The position numbers were made by a program, and so were the translations under genes. Shown one piece after another: positions 42,064 to 50,242 of a DNA stretch of 64,000 nucleotides. Positions within the stretch are counted from its first letter, which is position 1. The number at the start of each line of letters is the position of its first letter. Under the pieces are notes generated by a model. The model was given only the letters and a program-made list of their open reading frames with translations. It did not search any database and had not been told where the DNA came from. The stretch is from Hyphomicrobiales bacterium (GTDB taxonomy: Bacteria > Pseudomonadota > Alphaproteobacteria > Rhizobiales > Rhizobiaceae): positions 1 through 64,000 of the forward strand of contig UCHD01000004.1 of NCBI GenBank assembly GCA_900472175.1, read 5' to 3'.

Positions 42064-44507
42064 GCAAGCCTATCCCCAAAAAGGCCCGCGTGGTCATCAT
42101 CGGCGGCGGTGTGTCGGGCTGTTCGGTCGCCTATCATCTGGCGAAACTCGGCTGGACCGATGTCGTGCTTCTGGAGCGCAAGCAGCTGACCTCCGGCACG
42201 ACATGGCATGCCGCCGGGCTGATTGGCCAGCTGCGTGCCTCACAGAACATGACCCGGCTCGCCAAATATTCGGCCGACCTCTACACCAAGCTCGAGGCCG
42301 AAACCGGTATCGGCACCGGTATGCGCCAGTGCGGCTCGATTACCGTGGCACTCACGGAAGAGCGCAAACAGGAGATTTACCGGCAGGCCTCGCTGGCCCG
42401 CGCCTTTGACGTCGATGTGCGGGAAATATCGCCGGACGAAGTCAAGGCGATGTATCCGCATCTGAATGTCTCGGATGTGGTCGGTGCCGTACATCTACCG
42501 CTGGATGGCCAATGCGATCCAGCCAATATCGCCATGGCGCTGGCCAAGGGCGCCCGGCAGAACGGCGCGACCATTCTTGAGGGAGTCAAGGTAACGGCGG
42601 TCCACAAGAAGGACGGCCGGGTCTCGGGCGTGACCTGCGAGCAGAACGGCGAGACGTTCACGATCGAGACCGAAAATGTCGTCAATGCGGCCGGCATGTG
42701 GGGCAGGGAGCTTGGCCTTATGTCCGGCGTTACCGTGCCGCTGCATGCCTGCGAGCATTTCTATATCGTCACCGAACCCGTGGCCGGTCTGCAGCGCCTG
42801 CCGGTTCTGCGGGTGCCGGACGAGTGCACCTATTACAAGGAGGACGCCGGCAAGATGCTGGTCGGGGCCTTCGAGCTCAAGGCCAAGCCTTGGGGCATGG
42901 ATGGCATCCGTGAGGATTTCTGCTTCGATCAGCTGCCGGATGATTTCGATCATTTCGCGCCGATCCTGGAAAAGGCTGTTGGACGCATGCCGATGCTGGA
43001 AACGGCAGGGATTCATACGTTCTTCAACGGCCCTGAGAGCTTTACGCCGGATGACCGCTATTACCTCGGCGAAGCGCCGGAGCTGAAAGGCTATTGGGTC
43101 GCGGCCGGTTACAATTCGATCGGCATCGTCTCCTCCGGCGGCGCCGGCATGGCGCTGGCGCAATGGATGAACGATGGCGAGCCGCCGTTTGACCTCTGGG
43201 AGGTCGATATCCGCCGGGCGCAACCGTTCCAGAAAAACCGCACCTATCTCAAGGAGCGGGTGACCGAGACGCTAGGGCTGCTTTATGCCGATCACTTCCC
43301 CTACCGCCAGATGGCGACGGCACGCGGCGTTCGCCGCACGCCCTTGCACGAACACCTGAAGGCGCGCGGTGCTGTCTTCGGTGAAGTGGCTGGCTGGGAG
43401 CGGGCCAACTGGTTTGCCAAGGAAGGCCAGGAGCGGGAATACAAATATAGCTGGAAGCGGCAGAACTGGTTTGAAAACCAGCGCGACGAGCATCTGGCGA
43501 TCCGGGGTGGCGTCGGTCTGATTGATATGACGTCGTTCGGCAAGATCCGCGTCGAAGGGCGCGATGCGCTGCCCTTTCTGCAAAAACTCTGTGCCAACCA
43601 GCTGGATGTTGCGGCGGGCCGTATCGTCTATACGCAGATGCTCAACGCCCGCGGCGGCATCGAGAGCGACCTGACGGTCACCCGGCTGTCGGATACGGCT
43701 TTCCTGCTGGTCGTGCCCGGCGCGACGTTGCAACGCGATCTTGCGTGGCTGCGCAAGCATCTCGCCGATGAATTCGTCGTTATCACCGATGTGACGGCGT
43801 CGGAATCGGTGCTCTGCGTCATGGGGCCGAAGGCACGCGAGCTGATGCAAAAGGTCAGCCCCAACGACTTCTCCAATGCGGCGCATCCGTTTGGTACGGC
43901 GCGGGAAATCGAAGTCGGCATGGGCCTCGCCCGCGCTCACCGGGTCACCTATGTCGGCGAACTCGGCTGGGAACTCTATGTCTCGACCGACCAGACGGCG
44001 CATGTGTTCGAGACGCTGGAAGCGGCAGGGGCCGATATCGGCCTGAAACTTTGTGGCATCCATACGCTCGATAGCTGCCGGATCGAAAAGGCCTTCCGCC
44101 ATTTCGGCCATGACATTACCGATGAGGACCATGTGCCGGAAGCCGGGCTCGGCTTTGCAGTGCGCACCGGCAAGGGCGACTTCATCGGCCGCGAAGCCGT
44201 CTTGAGGAAACAGGACAAGGGGCTTTCGCGCCGGCTGGTGCAGTTCCGGTTGACCGATCCGGAGCCGCTTCTGTTCCACAACGAAGCGGTGGTGCGCGAC
44301 GGCAAGATCGTTGGAACGATCACGTCAGGCAATTACGGCCACCATCTCGGCGGCGCGATCGGGCTCGGCTATGTGCCGTGCCGGGAAGAGAGCGAGGCTG
44401 ATGTGCTGGGCTCTGTTTACGAGATCGAGATTGCCGGGACACGGGTGAAGGCGGAGGCGTCGCTTGCGCCGATGTATGATCCGAAGTCGGAGCGGGTGCG
44501 GGTTTAG
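42060..44507 (+). CDS. FAD oxidoreductase-GcvT fusion, dimethylglycine/sarcosine dehydrogenase type (2)
   Basis: An 815-residue paralogue of the preceding protein with the same layout: VVIIGGGVSGCSVAYHLAKLG, TTWHAAGLIGQLRASQNMTR (His50 as the FAD site), then a GcvT part (GGVGLIDMTSFGKIRVEG, VTYVGELGWELYVS, GIHTLDSCRIEKAFRHFGHD). The two proteins are clearly divergent in sequence, so they are likely to act on different substrates, such as dimethylglycine and sarcosine, or to work as a pair. Start and stop overlap (ATGA) shows translational coupling. A palindromic repeat separates it from the Rieske gene. Which protein takes which step cannot be told from sequence. Confidence 0.82.
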   Translation: MSKPIPKKARVVIIGGGVSGCSVAYHLAKLGWTDVVLLERKQLTSGTTWHAAGLIGQLRASQNMTRLAKYSADLYTKLEAETGIGTGMRQCGSITVALTEERKQEIYRQASLARAFDVDVREISPDEVKAMYPHLNVSDVVGAVHLPLDGQCDPANIAMALAKGARQNGATILEGVKVTAVHKKDGRVSGVTCEQNGETFTIETENVVNAAGMWGRELGLMSGVTVPLHACEHFYIVTEPVAGLQRLPVLRVPDECTYYKEDAGKMLVGAFELKAKPWGMDGIREDFCFDQLPDDFDHFAPILEKAVGRMPMLETAGIHTFFNGPESFTPDDRYYLGEAPELKGYWVAAGYNSIGIVSSGGAGMALAQWMNDGEPPFDLWEVDIRRAQPFQKNRTYLKERVTETLGLLYADHFPYRQMATARGVRRTPLHEHLKARGAVFGEVAGWERANWFAKEGQEREYKYSWKRQNWFENQRDEHLAIRGGVGLIDMTSFGKIRVEGRDALPFLQKLCANQLDVAAGRIVYTQMLNARGGIESDLTVTRLSDTAFLLVVPGATLQRDLAWLRKHLADEFVVITDVTASESVLCVMGPKARELMQKVSPNDFSNAAHPFGTAREIEVGMGLARAHRVTYVGELGWELYVSTDQTAHVFETLEAAGADIGLKLCGIHTLDSCRIEKAFRHFGHDITDEDHVPEAGLGFAVRTGKGDFIGREAVLRKQDKGLSRRLVQFRLTDPEPLLFHNEAVVRDGKIVGTITSGNYGHHLGGAIGLGYVPCREESEADVLGSVYEIEIAGTRVKAEASLAPMYDPKSERVRV

Positions 44508-44509
44508 TT

Positions 44510-44683
44510 CCTCTTCTCCCCAACGGGGAGAAGTGCCGAGTGAAACGAGGCGATGAGGGGGCGGTTCGGCAGGCTCCCCCTCATCCGGCCCTTCGGGCCA
44601 CCTTCTCCCCGCTGGGGAGAAGAGGGATTACGCGGCGGCCTCCGTCGTCCCCTCTCCTCGCGAGCGGGGAGAGGGCTAGGGGC
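44510..44683. repeat. RIME-like intergenic palindromic repeats, compound copy
   Basis: Three hairpins in series: CTTCTCCCCaacGGGGAGAAG near 44512, CCTTCTCCCCgctGGGGAGAAG near 44601 and CTCTCctcgcgagcGGGGAGAG near 44652. Linkers such as GATGAGGGGGCGG and CCCCTCATCCGGCCC lie between. This longer mosaic lies between the second dehydrogenase and the Rieske oxygenase gene. Confidence 0.8.
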
Positions 44684-44760
44684 AGTCACCGACCCTGCCC
44701 ACAGCGAAATGCGCGCGCCGGAACGCGATTTTTCCGGTGAGGTCTTTCAGGAGAGAAAAC

Positions 44761-45990
44761 ATGCTCGCGCCCGAATTTTCCAACAGCGTTGCCGAGGGCG
44801 ACCGCATCGACCAGCTCGTCGCCGCCCACAAGCCGGGCCATGGACTCGCCCGGCCGTTCTACCGGGACGTGGATATCTACGAGCGCGATCTGGAGCGTGT
44901 CTTCCGCCGCCATTGGCACTGCGTCGCGCATGAAAGCGTCATCCCGAAGCCGAACGATTTCGAAGTGTTTCGCATGGCCTCTGAGCAGGTGATCCTGACG
45001 CGGCATGCGGACGGGACGATCCATGCCATTCTCAATGTCTGCCGCCATCGCGGGGCGGAAGTCTGCACCAAGGACAAGGGCAATGCGCGTGTGTTCGTCT
45101 GTCCCTATCATGCGTGGACTTATGGCAATGACGGTGCATTGAAGGCCGCGCGGTTGATGCCAAAAGATTTCAAGCGGGAAGACCATGGGCTGAAGAAGCT
45201 GCATGTCCGTGTCGTCGAAGGGTTGGTGTTTATTTCCTTTGCGGAAAATCCGCTCGATTTCACCGAGGTGGAAAACCTGTTGCATGCCACCTGCGGTCAG
45301 TACGGCTGGGGGCAAGCGAAGGTGGCTTATCGCCAGAGCTATCCGGTCGATGCCAACTGGAAGCTGGCGGTGGAAAACTATGTCGAGTGTTATCACTGCG
45401 GCCCGGCGCACCCGGAATATTCGCAAACCCATGCGCTGGAGCAGCCGCTGCACATGATCGAGGCGCTGAATGCGGCGATGGAGGAGCGCACCTGCGCGCT
45501 TGGCATCCAGGTCGGTTCCGGCGATCACTGGCAGACATCGGAGAATGGCAAGGAAACCATCCATGCCTTCCGCTATGCGCTCTATGATGGCGTCAAGACC
45601 GGCAGCCAGGATGGATCGCCATTGGCGCCACTGATGGGCCGCTTTACCGAATTTGATGGCGGCGTCACCTCCGTCCATCTCGGCGGCACGTCGTTCCTCG
45701 TCTGCTATCCCGACCACGGCATGATCTACCGCTTCATTCCAAAAGGTCCGGAAGCCTGCGAGATGGAACTGATTTGGCTCGTCAACGGCGAGGCGCAAGA
45801 GGGTGTCGACTACGACCTCGAGAAGCTGAAATGGCTCTGGACGGTGACCACAGACGAGGACAAGTCGATCATCGAACACACGTCGCGGGGCGTACGCTCG
45901 CACTATTTTGTGCCCGGCCCGATCGCGCCGATGGAGCAGAACGAGCTGCGTTACATCAACTGGTATCTCGACGAAATCAGCCGGGCCTAG
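44761..45990 (+). CDS. Rieske-type ring-hydroxylating/N-demethylating oxygenase (GbcA/stachydrine demethylase-like)
   Basis: A 409-residue oxygenase component. Rieske [2Fe-2S] ligands are Cys94, His96, Cys114 and His117 (CRHRGAEVC ... CPYHAW). The mononuclear iron site lies in NYVECYHCGPAHPEY with His212 and His217. This subfamily includes glycine betaine monooxygenase GbcA, stachydrine demethylase and carnitine oxygenase, which remove a methyl from a quaternary ammonium as formaldehyde. Next to two DMGDH-like enzymes, glycine betaine is the best candidate, and stachydrine or another betaine is possible. No reductase gene is adjacent; DmmB at 26.7 kb is one possible donor. AGGAGAG sits upstream of the ATG. 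Confidence 0.83.
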   Translation: MLAPEFSNSVAEGDRIDQLVAAHKPGHGLARPFYRDVDIYERDLERVFRRHWHCVAHESVIPKPNDFEVFRMASEQVILTRHADGTIHAILNVCRHRGAEVCTKDKGNARVFVCPYHAWTYGNDGALKAARLMPKDFKREDHGLKKLHVRVVEGLVFISFAENPLDFTEVENLLHATCGQYGWGQAKVAYRQSYPVDANWKLAVENYVECYHCGPAHPEYSQTHALEQPLHMIEALNAAMEERTCALGIQVGSGDHWQTSENGKETIHAFRYALYDGVKTGSQDGSPLAPLMGRFTEFDGGVTSVHLGGTSFLVCYPDHGMIYRFIPKGPEACEMELIWLVNGEAQEGVDYDLEKLKWLWTVTTDEDKSIIEHTSRGVRSHYFVPGPIAPMEQNELRYINWYLDEISRA

Positions 45991-46433
45991 CCACCGCGCC
46001 GGTCAAAATGGGTGCGCAGTGCGACGTGGGTCTGCACGGTTGCTACGCCCGCGATCGTGGCGATCTGCCTTCGGATCGTGTCGAGATCTCCGTTCGATCC
46101 GCATTCGATCAATAGCATCAGGTCGGTGGGACCCGCCAGCGACCAGCAGCTGACAACCTGCGGGATACCGGAAATATGCGGCACGACATGGTCGCAATTC
46201 TTGCCCGGCTGAAAGCTGACTGCAACGACGGCCCGCACGCCGGGATCGGCAATTTCGGTCCCAAGGCGTATTGTATAGCCCGCGATCACATTCTTGCTTT
46301 CCAGACGCCGCAGCCGCTCATGAACGGCGCTGCGTGAAAGGTCGCTGCGCCTGGCAAGCTCGACCAGGCTCTGGCGAGAATCACTGCGCAAGGCAGCGAC
46401 AAGAAGACGGTCTTTTTCGTCCAGTTCGATCAC
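45987..46433 (-). CDS. Lrp/AsnC-family regulator
   Basis: A 148-residue regulator with an N-terminal helix-turn-helix (LDEKDRLLVAALRSDSRQSLVELARRSDLSRSAVHERLRRLE) and a C-terminal RAM domain (VRAVVAVSFQPGKNCDHVVPHISGIPQV, TDLMLLIECGSNGDLDTIRRQIATIAGV). I choose the GTG at 46433 with GGGGGAG upstream; ATG at 46484 would add 17 residues. It overlaps the Rieske gene end by four bases (convergent) and is divergent from the isochorismatase-like gene, which is its likeliest target. Confidence 0.84.
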   Translation of the reverse strand: MIELDEKDRLLVAALRSDSRQSLVELARRSDLSRSAVHERLRRLESKNVIAGYTIRLGTEIADPGVRAVVAVSFQPGKNCDHVVPHISGIPQVVSCWSLAGPTDLMLLIECGSNGDLDTIRRQIATIAGVATVQTHVALRTHFDRRGG

Positions 46434-46553
46434 TTTGTCCGTTCTCCCCCTGTCAAACCGGATGGATGACCGGTTGCCCGGCATCTTGCTCAATGAAACC
46501 GGACGAAATGGCAAGTAGCTTCTGCGCGCAACAACCAAAGGAGTGATCGGGCT

Positions 46554-47111
46554 ATGAAATTTTCTGACAGGGCAGCGTTGATACTTGTGGACATGCAACA
46601 GGCCTTCGATGCCGCGCCATGGCCAAAACGATGGAACGACAAGGTCGATGCGAACGGGCTGGCAGTTCTGTCGGCGTGGCGTGCGGCCGGGCGTCCGCTC
46701 TTCCATGTGCGGCACGACAGTGTCGAAGAGGGATCGTCGCTTCGTCCCGGGAGCCCCGGCAACGCGTTCCGCCGCGGTTTCGAGCCGCAGCCGGGCGAGC
46801 CGCTGGTCACCAAGAGTGTCAATGCTGCTTTCATCGGTACGGACCTGGATCTCCGGCTGCGCCGGGCGGATATCGACACGATCGTCGTGTTTGGAATTTC
46901 GACGGACATGTGCGTTTCGACGACGGTGCGGGTCGGTGCCAATATGGGCTACAAGGTCACGCTGGTGGAAGATGCGTGCGATTGTTTTGATCTTGCCGAT
47001 AGTCGCGGTGAAAGGATTGCTGCGGTTGATATTCATCGCGCGCATGTCGCGACGCTTCGGGCTGATTTCGCAACGGTTGTGACCACAGCGGAAATCCTGC
47101 CGAGAGTGTGA
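46554..47111 (+). CDS. Isochorismatase-family cysteine hydrolase
   Basis: A 185-residue hydrolase with the family triad: Asp in LILVDMQQAF, Lys in VTKSVNAAF, and Cys in FGISTDMCVSTTVR, followed by GYKVTLVEDACDCFD. Members act on amides such as nicotinamide, ureidoacrylate or N-carbamoylsarcosine, or on isochorismate; the exact substrate is open. It is divergent from the Lrp gene with about 120 bases between, and AAGGAG precedes the ATG. N-carbamoylsarcosine would suit the nearby sarcosine metabolism, but nothing in the sequence proves it. Confidence 0.84.
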   Translation: MKFSDRAALILVDMQQAFDAAPWPKRWNDKVDANGLAVLSAWRAAGRPLFHVRHDSVEEGSSLRPGSPGNAFRRGFEPQPGEPLVTKSVNAAFIGTDLDLRLRRADIDTIVVFGISTDMCVSTTVRVGANMGYKVTLVEDACDCFDLADSRGERIAAVDIHRAHVATLRADFATVVTTAEILPRV

Positions 47112-47133
47112 CGGCAGGCCCCGCAGGCAGCCT

Positions 47134-47661
47134 TCAGGGTAAACGACCGCGAACCTCTGTAATCCGATGGGACCATTTTGGCGCGGCCGGTTCGACGCCA
47201 TAGGCGTTTTTCGGGAAAGTGAAGAAGGTCGAGAAGCTCTGGCTCTGGCCGGCGGGGACGCGGGCCAGAATCAAGGCCGTGTCCACGCCGAGCGTTCGGC
47301 AATTGTTTTGCGGGCAATCTTCCAGCGTGACCGACAGTTTGAAATAGTCGAGATTGTAGCCGCTGTTGTTTTTTACTGTGCCGGTCGCACGGTAGCTCAT
47401 GTCGGGTTGATTTCGCGTGAACTCCAGGCCGTCGATGGATAAGTCCTGCGGCGTCAGCGCCGGTTGAGCTTGCGCGTCGCCAGTCTCCGTCACGGCTTCT
47501 GCCGGTGGCCTGCCTTCATTGATCCAGATCACAAAAGCCGAAACAAGCGCCAGTGCGACGAGGATGCTGAGCACCGGTTCTGCAAAGCGCCGGAAGCGCG
47601 ACGAGCGCATGGCGAAATACACGATCAACAGGCCGGCAACCGCAGGAAATATCCAAATCAT
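47134..47661 (-). CDS. Membrane-anchored hypothetical protein
   Basis: A 175-residue protein with two hydrophobic helices at the N-terminus (MIWIFPAVAGLLIVYFA and FAEPVLSILVALALVSAFVIWI). An exported beta-rich domain of ~110 residues follows (LEFTRNQPDMSYRATGTVKNNSGYNLDYFKLSVTLEDC ...), resembling FxLYD-type domains that contain the Asn-Asn/Ser-Gly turn. A CPQNNC pair may form a disulfide. The start is ATG at 47661 with GGAGG upstream. No function is known. Confidence 0.6.
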   Translation of the reverse strand: MIWIFPAVAGLLIVYFAMRSSRFRRFAEPVLSILVALALVSAFVIWINEGRPPAEAVTETGDAQAQPALTPQDLSIDGLEFTRNQPDMSYRATGTVKNNSGYNLDYFKLSVTLEDCPQNNCRTLGVDTALILARVPAGQSQSFSTFFTFPKNAYGVEPAAPKWSHRITEVRGRLP

Positions 47662-47818
47662 CAAAGTCCTCCAGCCCTCTATATAGGCGGGGCGGCATCG
47701 TGAGGGAAGCGGGGACCGGCAGGATCCTGCGATCGCTGCGGGCGGCGGAACAATGCAAAGGATCAGCCGTTACCTGCTCGAACCCAGACATACTTCAATT
47801 GCTGAAAGGAAGAGACCA

Positions 47819-48319
47819 ATGGCTGGCAAAGCCCTGGAAGACCTGTTCTATGACATGCTCAAGGATGTCTATTACGCCGAACGCAAAATCCTGAAGACCC
47901 TGCCGAAAATGGCCAAAGGCGCGCAGAGCCCGAAGCTCAAGGCAGCCTTTGAAAAGCATCATGCAGAAACCGAAGGCCAGATCGAGCGCCTGCAGCAGGT
48001 GTTTGAAATCTTCGGCAAGCGCGCTGTCGGCAAGACCTGCCCGGCGATCGACGGCATTGTCGAGGAAGGTGAAGAAATCCTCGACGAATTCAAGGGGTCA
48101 CCGGCGCTCGATGCCGGGCTGCTCGCCACAGCGCAGGCTGTCGAACACTATGAGATGGCCCGGTACGGCACGTTGAGGACCTGGGCTGGAATGCTCGGTC
48201 TCAAGGATGCAGTCAAGTTGCTCGACGAGACCCTGCAGCAGGAAGGTGCGACCGATCACGCGCTGACGGCTCTGGCTGAGGCTTCGGTCAATGCGACGGC
48301 GATGAAAAAGGCCGCATAA
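47819..48319 (+). CDS. DUF892 / YciF-like ferritin-fold protein
   Basis: A 166-residue four-helix protein of the DUF892 (YciE/YciF) family: LEDLFYDMLKDVYYAERKILKTLPKMAKGA, FEKHHAETEGQIERLQQVFEIFGKRA, AGLLATAQAVEHYEMARYGTLRTWAGMLG and ETLQQEGATDHALTALAE. The Glu/His positions (YAERK, HHAETEGQ, EHYE, QQE) match a di-iron site. Members are stress-induced and probably bind iron; activity is unclear. Start ATG at 47819 with AAGGAAGAG. It is convergent with the iron operon, ending at a shared hairpin. Confidence 0.86.
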   Translation: MAGKALEDLFYDMLKDVYYAERKILKTLPKMAKGAQSPKLKAAFEKHHAETEGQIERLQQVFEIFGKRAVGKTCPAIDGIVEEGEEILDEFKGSPALDAGLLATAQAVEHYEMARYGTLRTWAGMLGLKDAVKLLDETLQQEGATDHALTALAEASVNATAMKKAA

Positions 48320-48331
48320 CTGGCCGATGTC

Positions 48332-48371
48332 AAATTAGCCGGAAATTCCATCTCCGGCTAATTTCTATTTC
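48332..48371. terminator. Bidirectional terminator
   Basis: An 11-bp stem AAATTAGCCGG / CCGGCTAATTT with an 11-base loop lies between the DUF892 gene and the convergent binding-protein gene. T-rich DNA (TTTCTATTT) follows on the plus strand, and it touches the stop codon of the minus-strand gene. Confidence 0.75.
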
Positions 48372-49477
48372 AGGCTGATCCAGTAGGAGCCGCGGAACGG
48401 AACGGCGGCAAAGCGCTCGTTAATTTCCTTCAGGCTCCTGTCCGGATCGATATCCGCAAACATCTCCGGCCGCAGCCAATGGGCAAAGGCCTCGGCCGCC
48501 AGGATATTGAGCGGCACGGCGTTGAAGAAATTCCACAATCCATGCACCCGGCCGTTCTGGACGCCAGACAGGTTGGCCAGTACCGGGTTCTTGACGGCTT
48601 CGGCAAGTGTCTTGCGCGCCTCCTCGGCGGAAACGCCGGGGCCGACGGAAAAGACGCTGTAGGTGCCGCCGGGCGAGGCGGTGGCGATATAGACCTGCGG
48701 ATCGGCCTCGATCAGGTATTCGCTGCTGACAGTTCCACCCTGGCGCGGCAGGTTTTTGGTGGCAATGTTGCGGCTGCCGGTGATGCCGATGAACTCGCCA
48801 AGGCCACCCGTACCATAGGCATAGCAGCAGCGATCGGGATTGGGGAATGCGTCCATCAGCACGGTCGGGCCTGGCTCGGGATTGGCGGCAACCCGGTCTG
48901 TGATGCGCTTCAGGTGTTCCTCGTAGAAATCGGCAAAGGCGTTTGCCTGTTCCTCGCGCTCCAGGACCTTGCCGAGCAACCGCATGTTGTCAGGTGTATT
49001 CTTCAAGGGATCGCTGTTGAAATCGACAACGAAGACCGGGACGCCAGTGCTTTCGAGATAGTCGATCGCCCGCTTGCCGAGATCGGTATCGGCCTGCCAG
49101 TTGGCCATGATGGCAAGGTCAGCCTTCAAGGACAGGATGGTTTCGAAGGACAGGCCGTCGCCCGTGCCATCACCGATAATCGGAACGTCCGCAAGGGCCG
49201 GAAATTTTTCCACGAAGTCCTTGTAGATTTCGGGGTTGTCGCCCTTCAGGTCTCCCGACCAGCCAGCCAGCAGGCTGACGGGATCGGGATGGATCAGCGA
49301 CAGCGCCACCAGGTTGAAGCCACTGCCGAGCAGGATGGCTTGGGGTTTCTCCTTGATCGTCACCTGCCGGCCAATCCCGTCGGTGAGCGTCAACGGCCAG
49401 CGATCCTGCGCGTTCGACATGGCAGCACAGGCCAAAAACAGGCCAAGGGTCAAAAGAAGGAGGCGTTTCACAATCAT
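48365..49477 (-). CDS. Iron-siderophore ABC transporter substrate-binding protein
   Basis: A 370-residue periplasmic protein of the FecB/FhuD-type (TroA superfamily) fold. A signal peptide is at 1-23 (MIVKRLLLLTLGLFLACAAMSNA). The core follows: LTLTDGIGRQVTIKEKPQAILLGSGFNLVALSLIHPDPVSLLAGW, a long helix (FADFYEEHLKRITDRVA) and a C-lobe ending VPLNILAAEAFAHWLRPEMF. It overlaps fhuF by four bases (ATGA). The operon order is TonB receptor, fhuF, binding protein. No permease or ATPase gene follows, so partners must be encoded elsewhere. Confidence 0.87.
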   Translation of the reverse strand: MIVKRLLLLTLGLFLACAAMSNAQDRWPLTLTDGIGRQVTIKEKPQAILLGSGFNLVALSLIHPDPVSLLAGWSGDLKGDNPEIYKDFVEKFPALADVPIIGDGTGDGLSFETILSLKADLAIMANWQADTDLGKRAIDYLESTGVPVFVVDFNSDPLKNTPDNMRLLGKVLEREEQANAFADFYEEHLKRITDRVAANPEPGPTVLMDAFPNPDRCCYAYGTGGLGEFIGITGSRNIATKNLPRQGGTVSSEYLIEADPQVYIATASPGGTYSVFSVGPGVSAEEARKTLAEAVKNPVLANLSGVQNGRVHGLWNFFNAVPLNILAAEAFAHWLRPEMFADIDPDRSLKEINERFAAVPFRGSYWISLK

Positions 49478-50238
49478 TGCTTTCTTTGGGCGGGCAGGGC
49501 GCAGAGTTCGCCACAGCTGGGTATGCCCGGCAGAAGATAGCGCAGGCAACAGATCTTGCGGCGGCAGACGGTCTCTTCGCCATCAGCTTCATGCCGCAGG
49601 CAGCCGAGAAACGGGTTTGGGGTCCCGTCGGGCAGGTGTGTCTGCGAAAACAGCGACCGTGAGGCCCAGGTGTCGCCGTCGGCGGGGCGTTCCCGTTCGG
49701 TGGCGTTGAAAGCGTAGTCGATATAGACCGCCGCATTGTTCCACGCGAGCTTTGGTGCAATGCCGCCCACCGCTTTCAACTGCGCGATAATCTCGGCCAG
49801 ATGCTGGCTGATCAGTGGCATGACGAAGGAGAGAAGGTCGGTGCCCTTGCCCTCGCTCCAATCACCCTCGCGGGCAAGTCCGAGAGCGCGTGGCAAGCCG
49901 TCTTCGGCCAGCGCGATCGTCATTTCGCCGGGAACGACCGGCAAAACGTGATCGGCCCGGCGAGCAACGATATAAGGGATGGTCAACATCGAAAAATAAT
50001 AGAGCGACCACATCGAAGCGACAGCTCGCCGGTCCGTACCGCCGTGGACGTTCGCATAGGTATCAAGAGCCGCGGTGAAGCCGCCGGAACCGAAGAATTC
50101 CGACAGCGGCACGCCGCCTTCCAGCTCCGACGACAGCATCATCTTCTCGCCGCACCAGGCGTGCTCACCGGCAAACACCGCCTTCAGGCTGGAGGCCCCG
50201 AAAGCGGTGCTGACGTCGTGGTTGGGGGAAAGGCTCAA
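49474..50238 (-). CDS. fhuF: Siderophore-iron reductase FhuF
   Basis: A 254-residue protein ending with the FhuF [2Fe-2S] signature CCLRYLLPGIPSCGELC (CC-x10-CxxC type). The body matches the family: VASMWSLYYFSMLTIPYIVARRADHVLPV, LISQHLAEIIAQLKAVGGIAPKLAWNNAAVYIDYAF. It reduces ferric siderophores, typically hydroxamates, in the cytoplasm. The start is a TTG at 50238, five bases from the end of the receptor gene; the next Met (33 residues in) would cut the domain. Translation is probably coupled with both neighbours. Confidence 0.85.
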   Translation of the reverse strand: MSLSPNHDVSTAFGASSLKAVFAGEHAWCGEKMMLSSELEGGVPLSEFFGSGGFTAALDTYANVHGGTDRRAVASMWSLYYFSMLTIPYIVARRADHVLPVVPGEMTIALAEDGLPRALGLAREGDWSEGKGTDLLSFVMPLISQHLAEIIAQLKAVGGIAPKLAWNNAAVYIDYAFNATERERPADGDTWASRSLFSQTHLPDGTPNPFLGCLRHEADGEETVCRRKICCLRYLLPGIPSCGELCALPAQRKQ

Positions 50239-50242
50239 ACGG

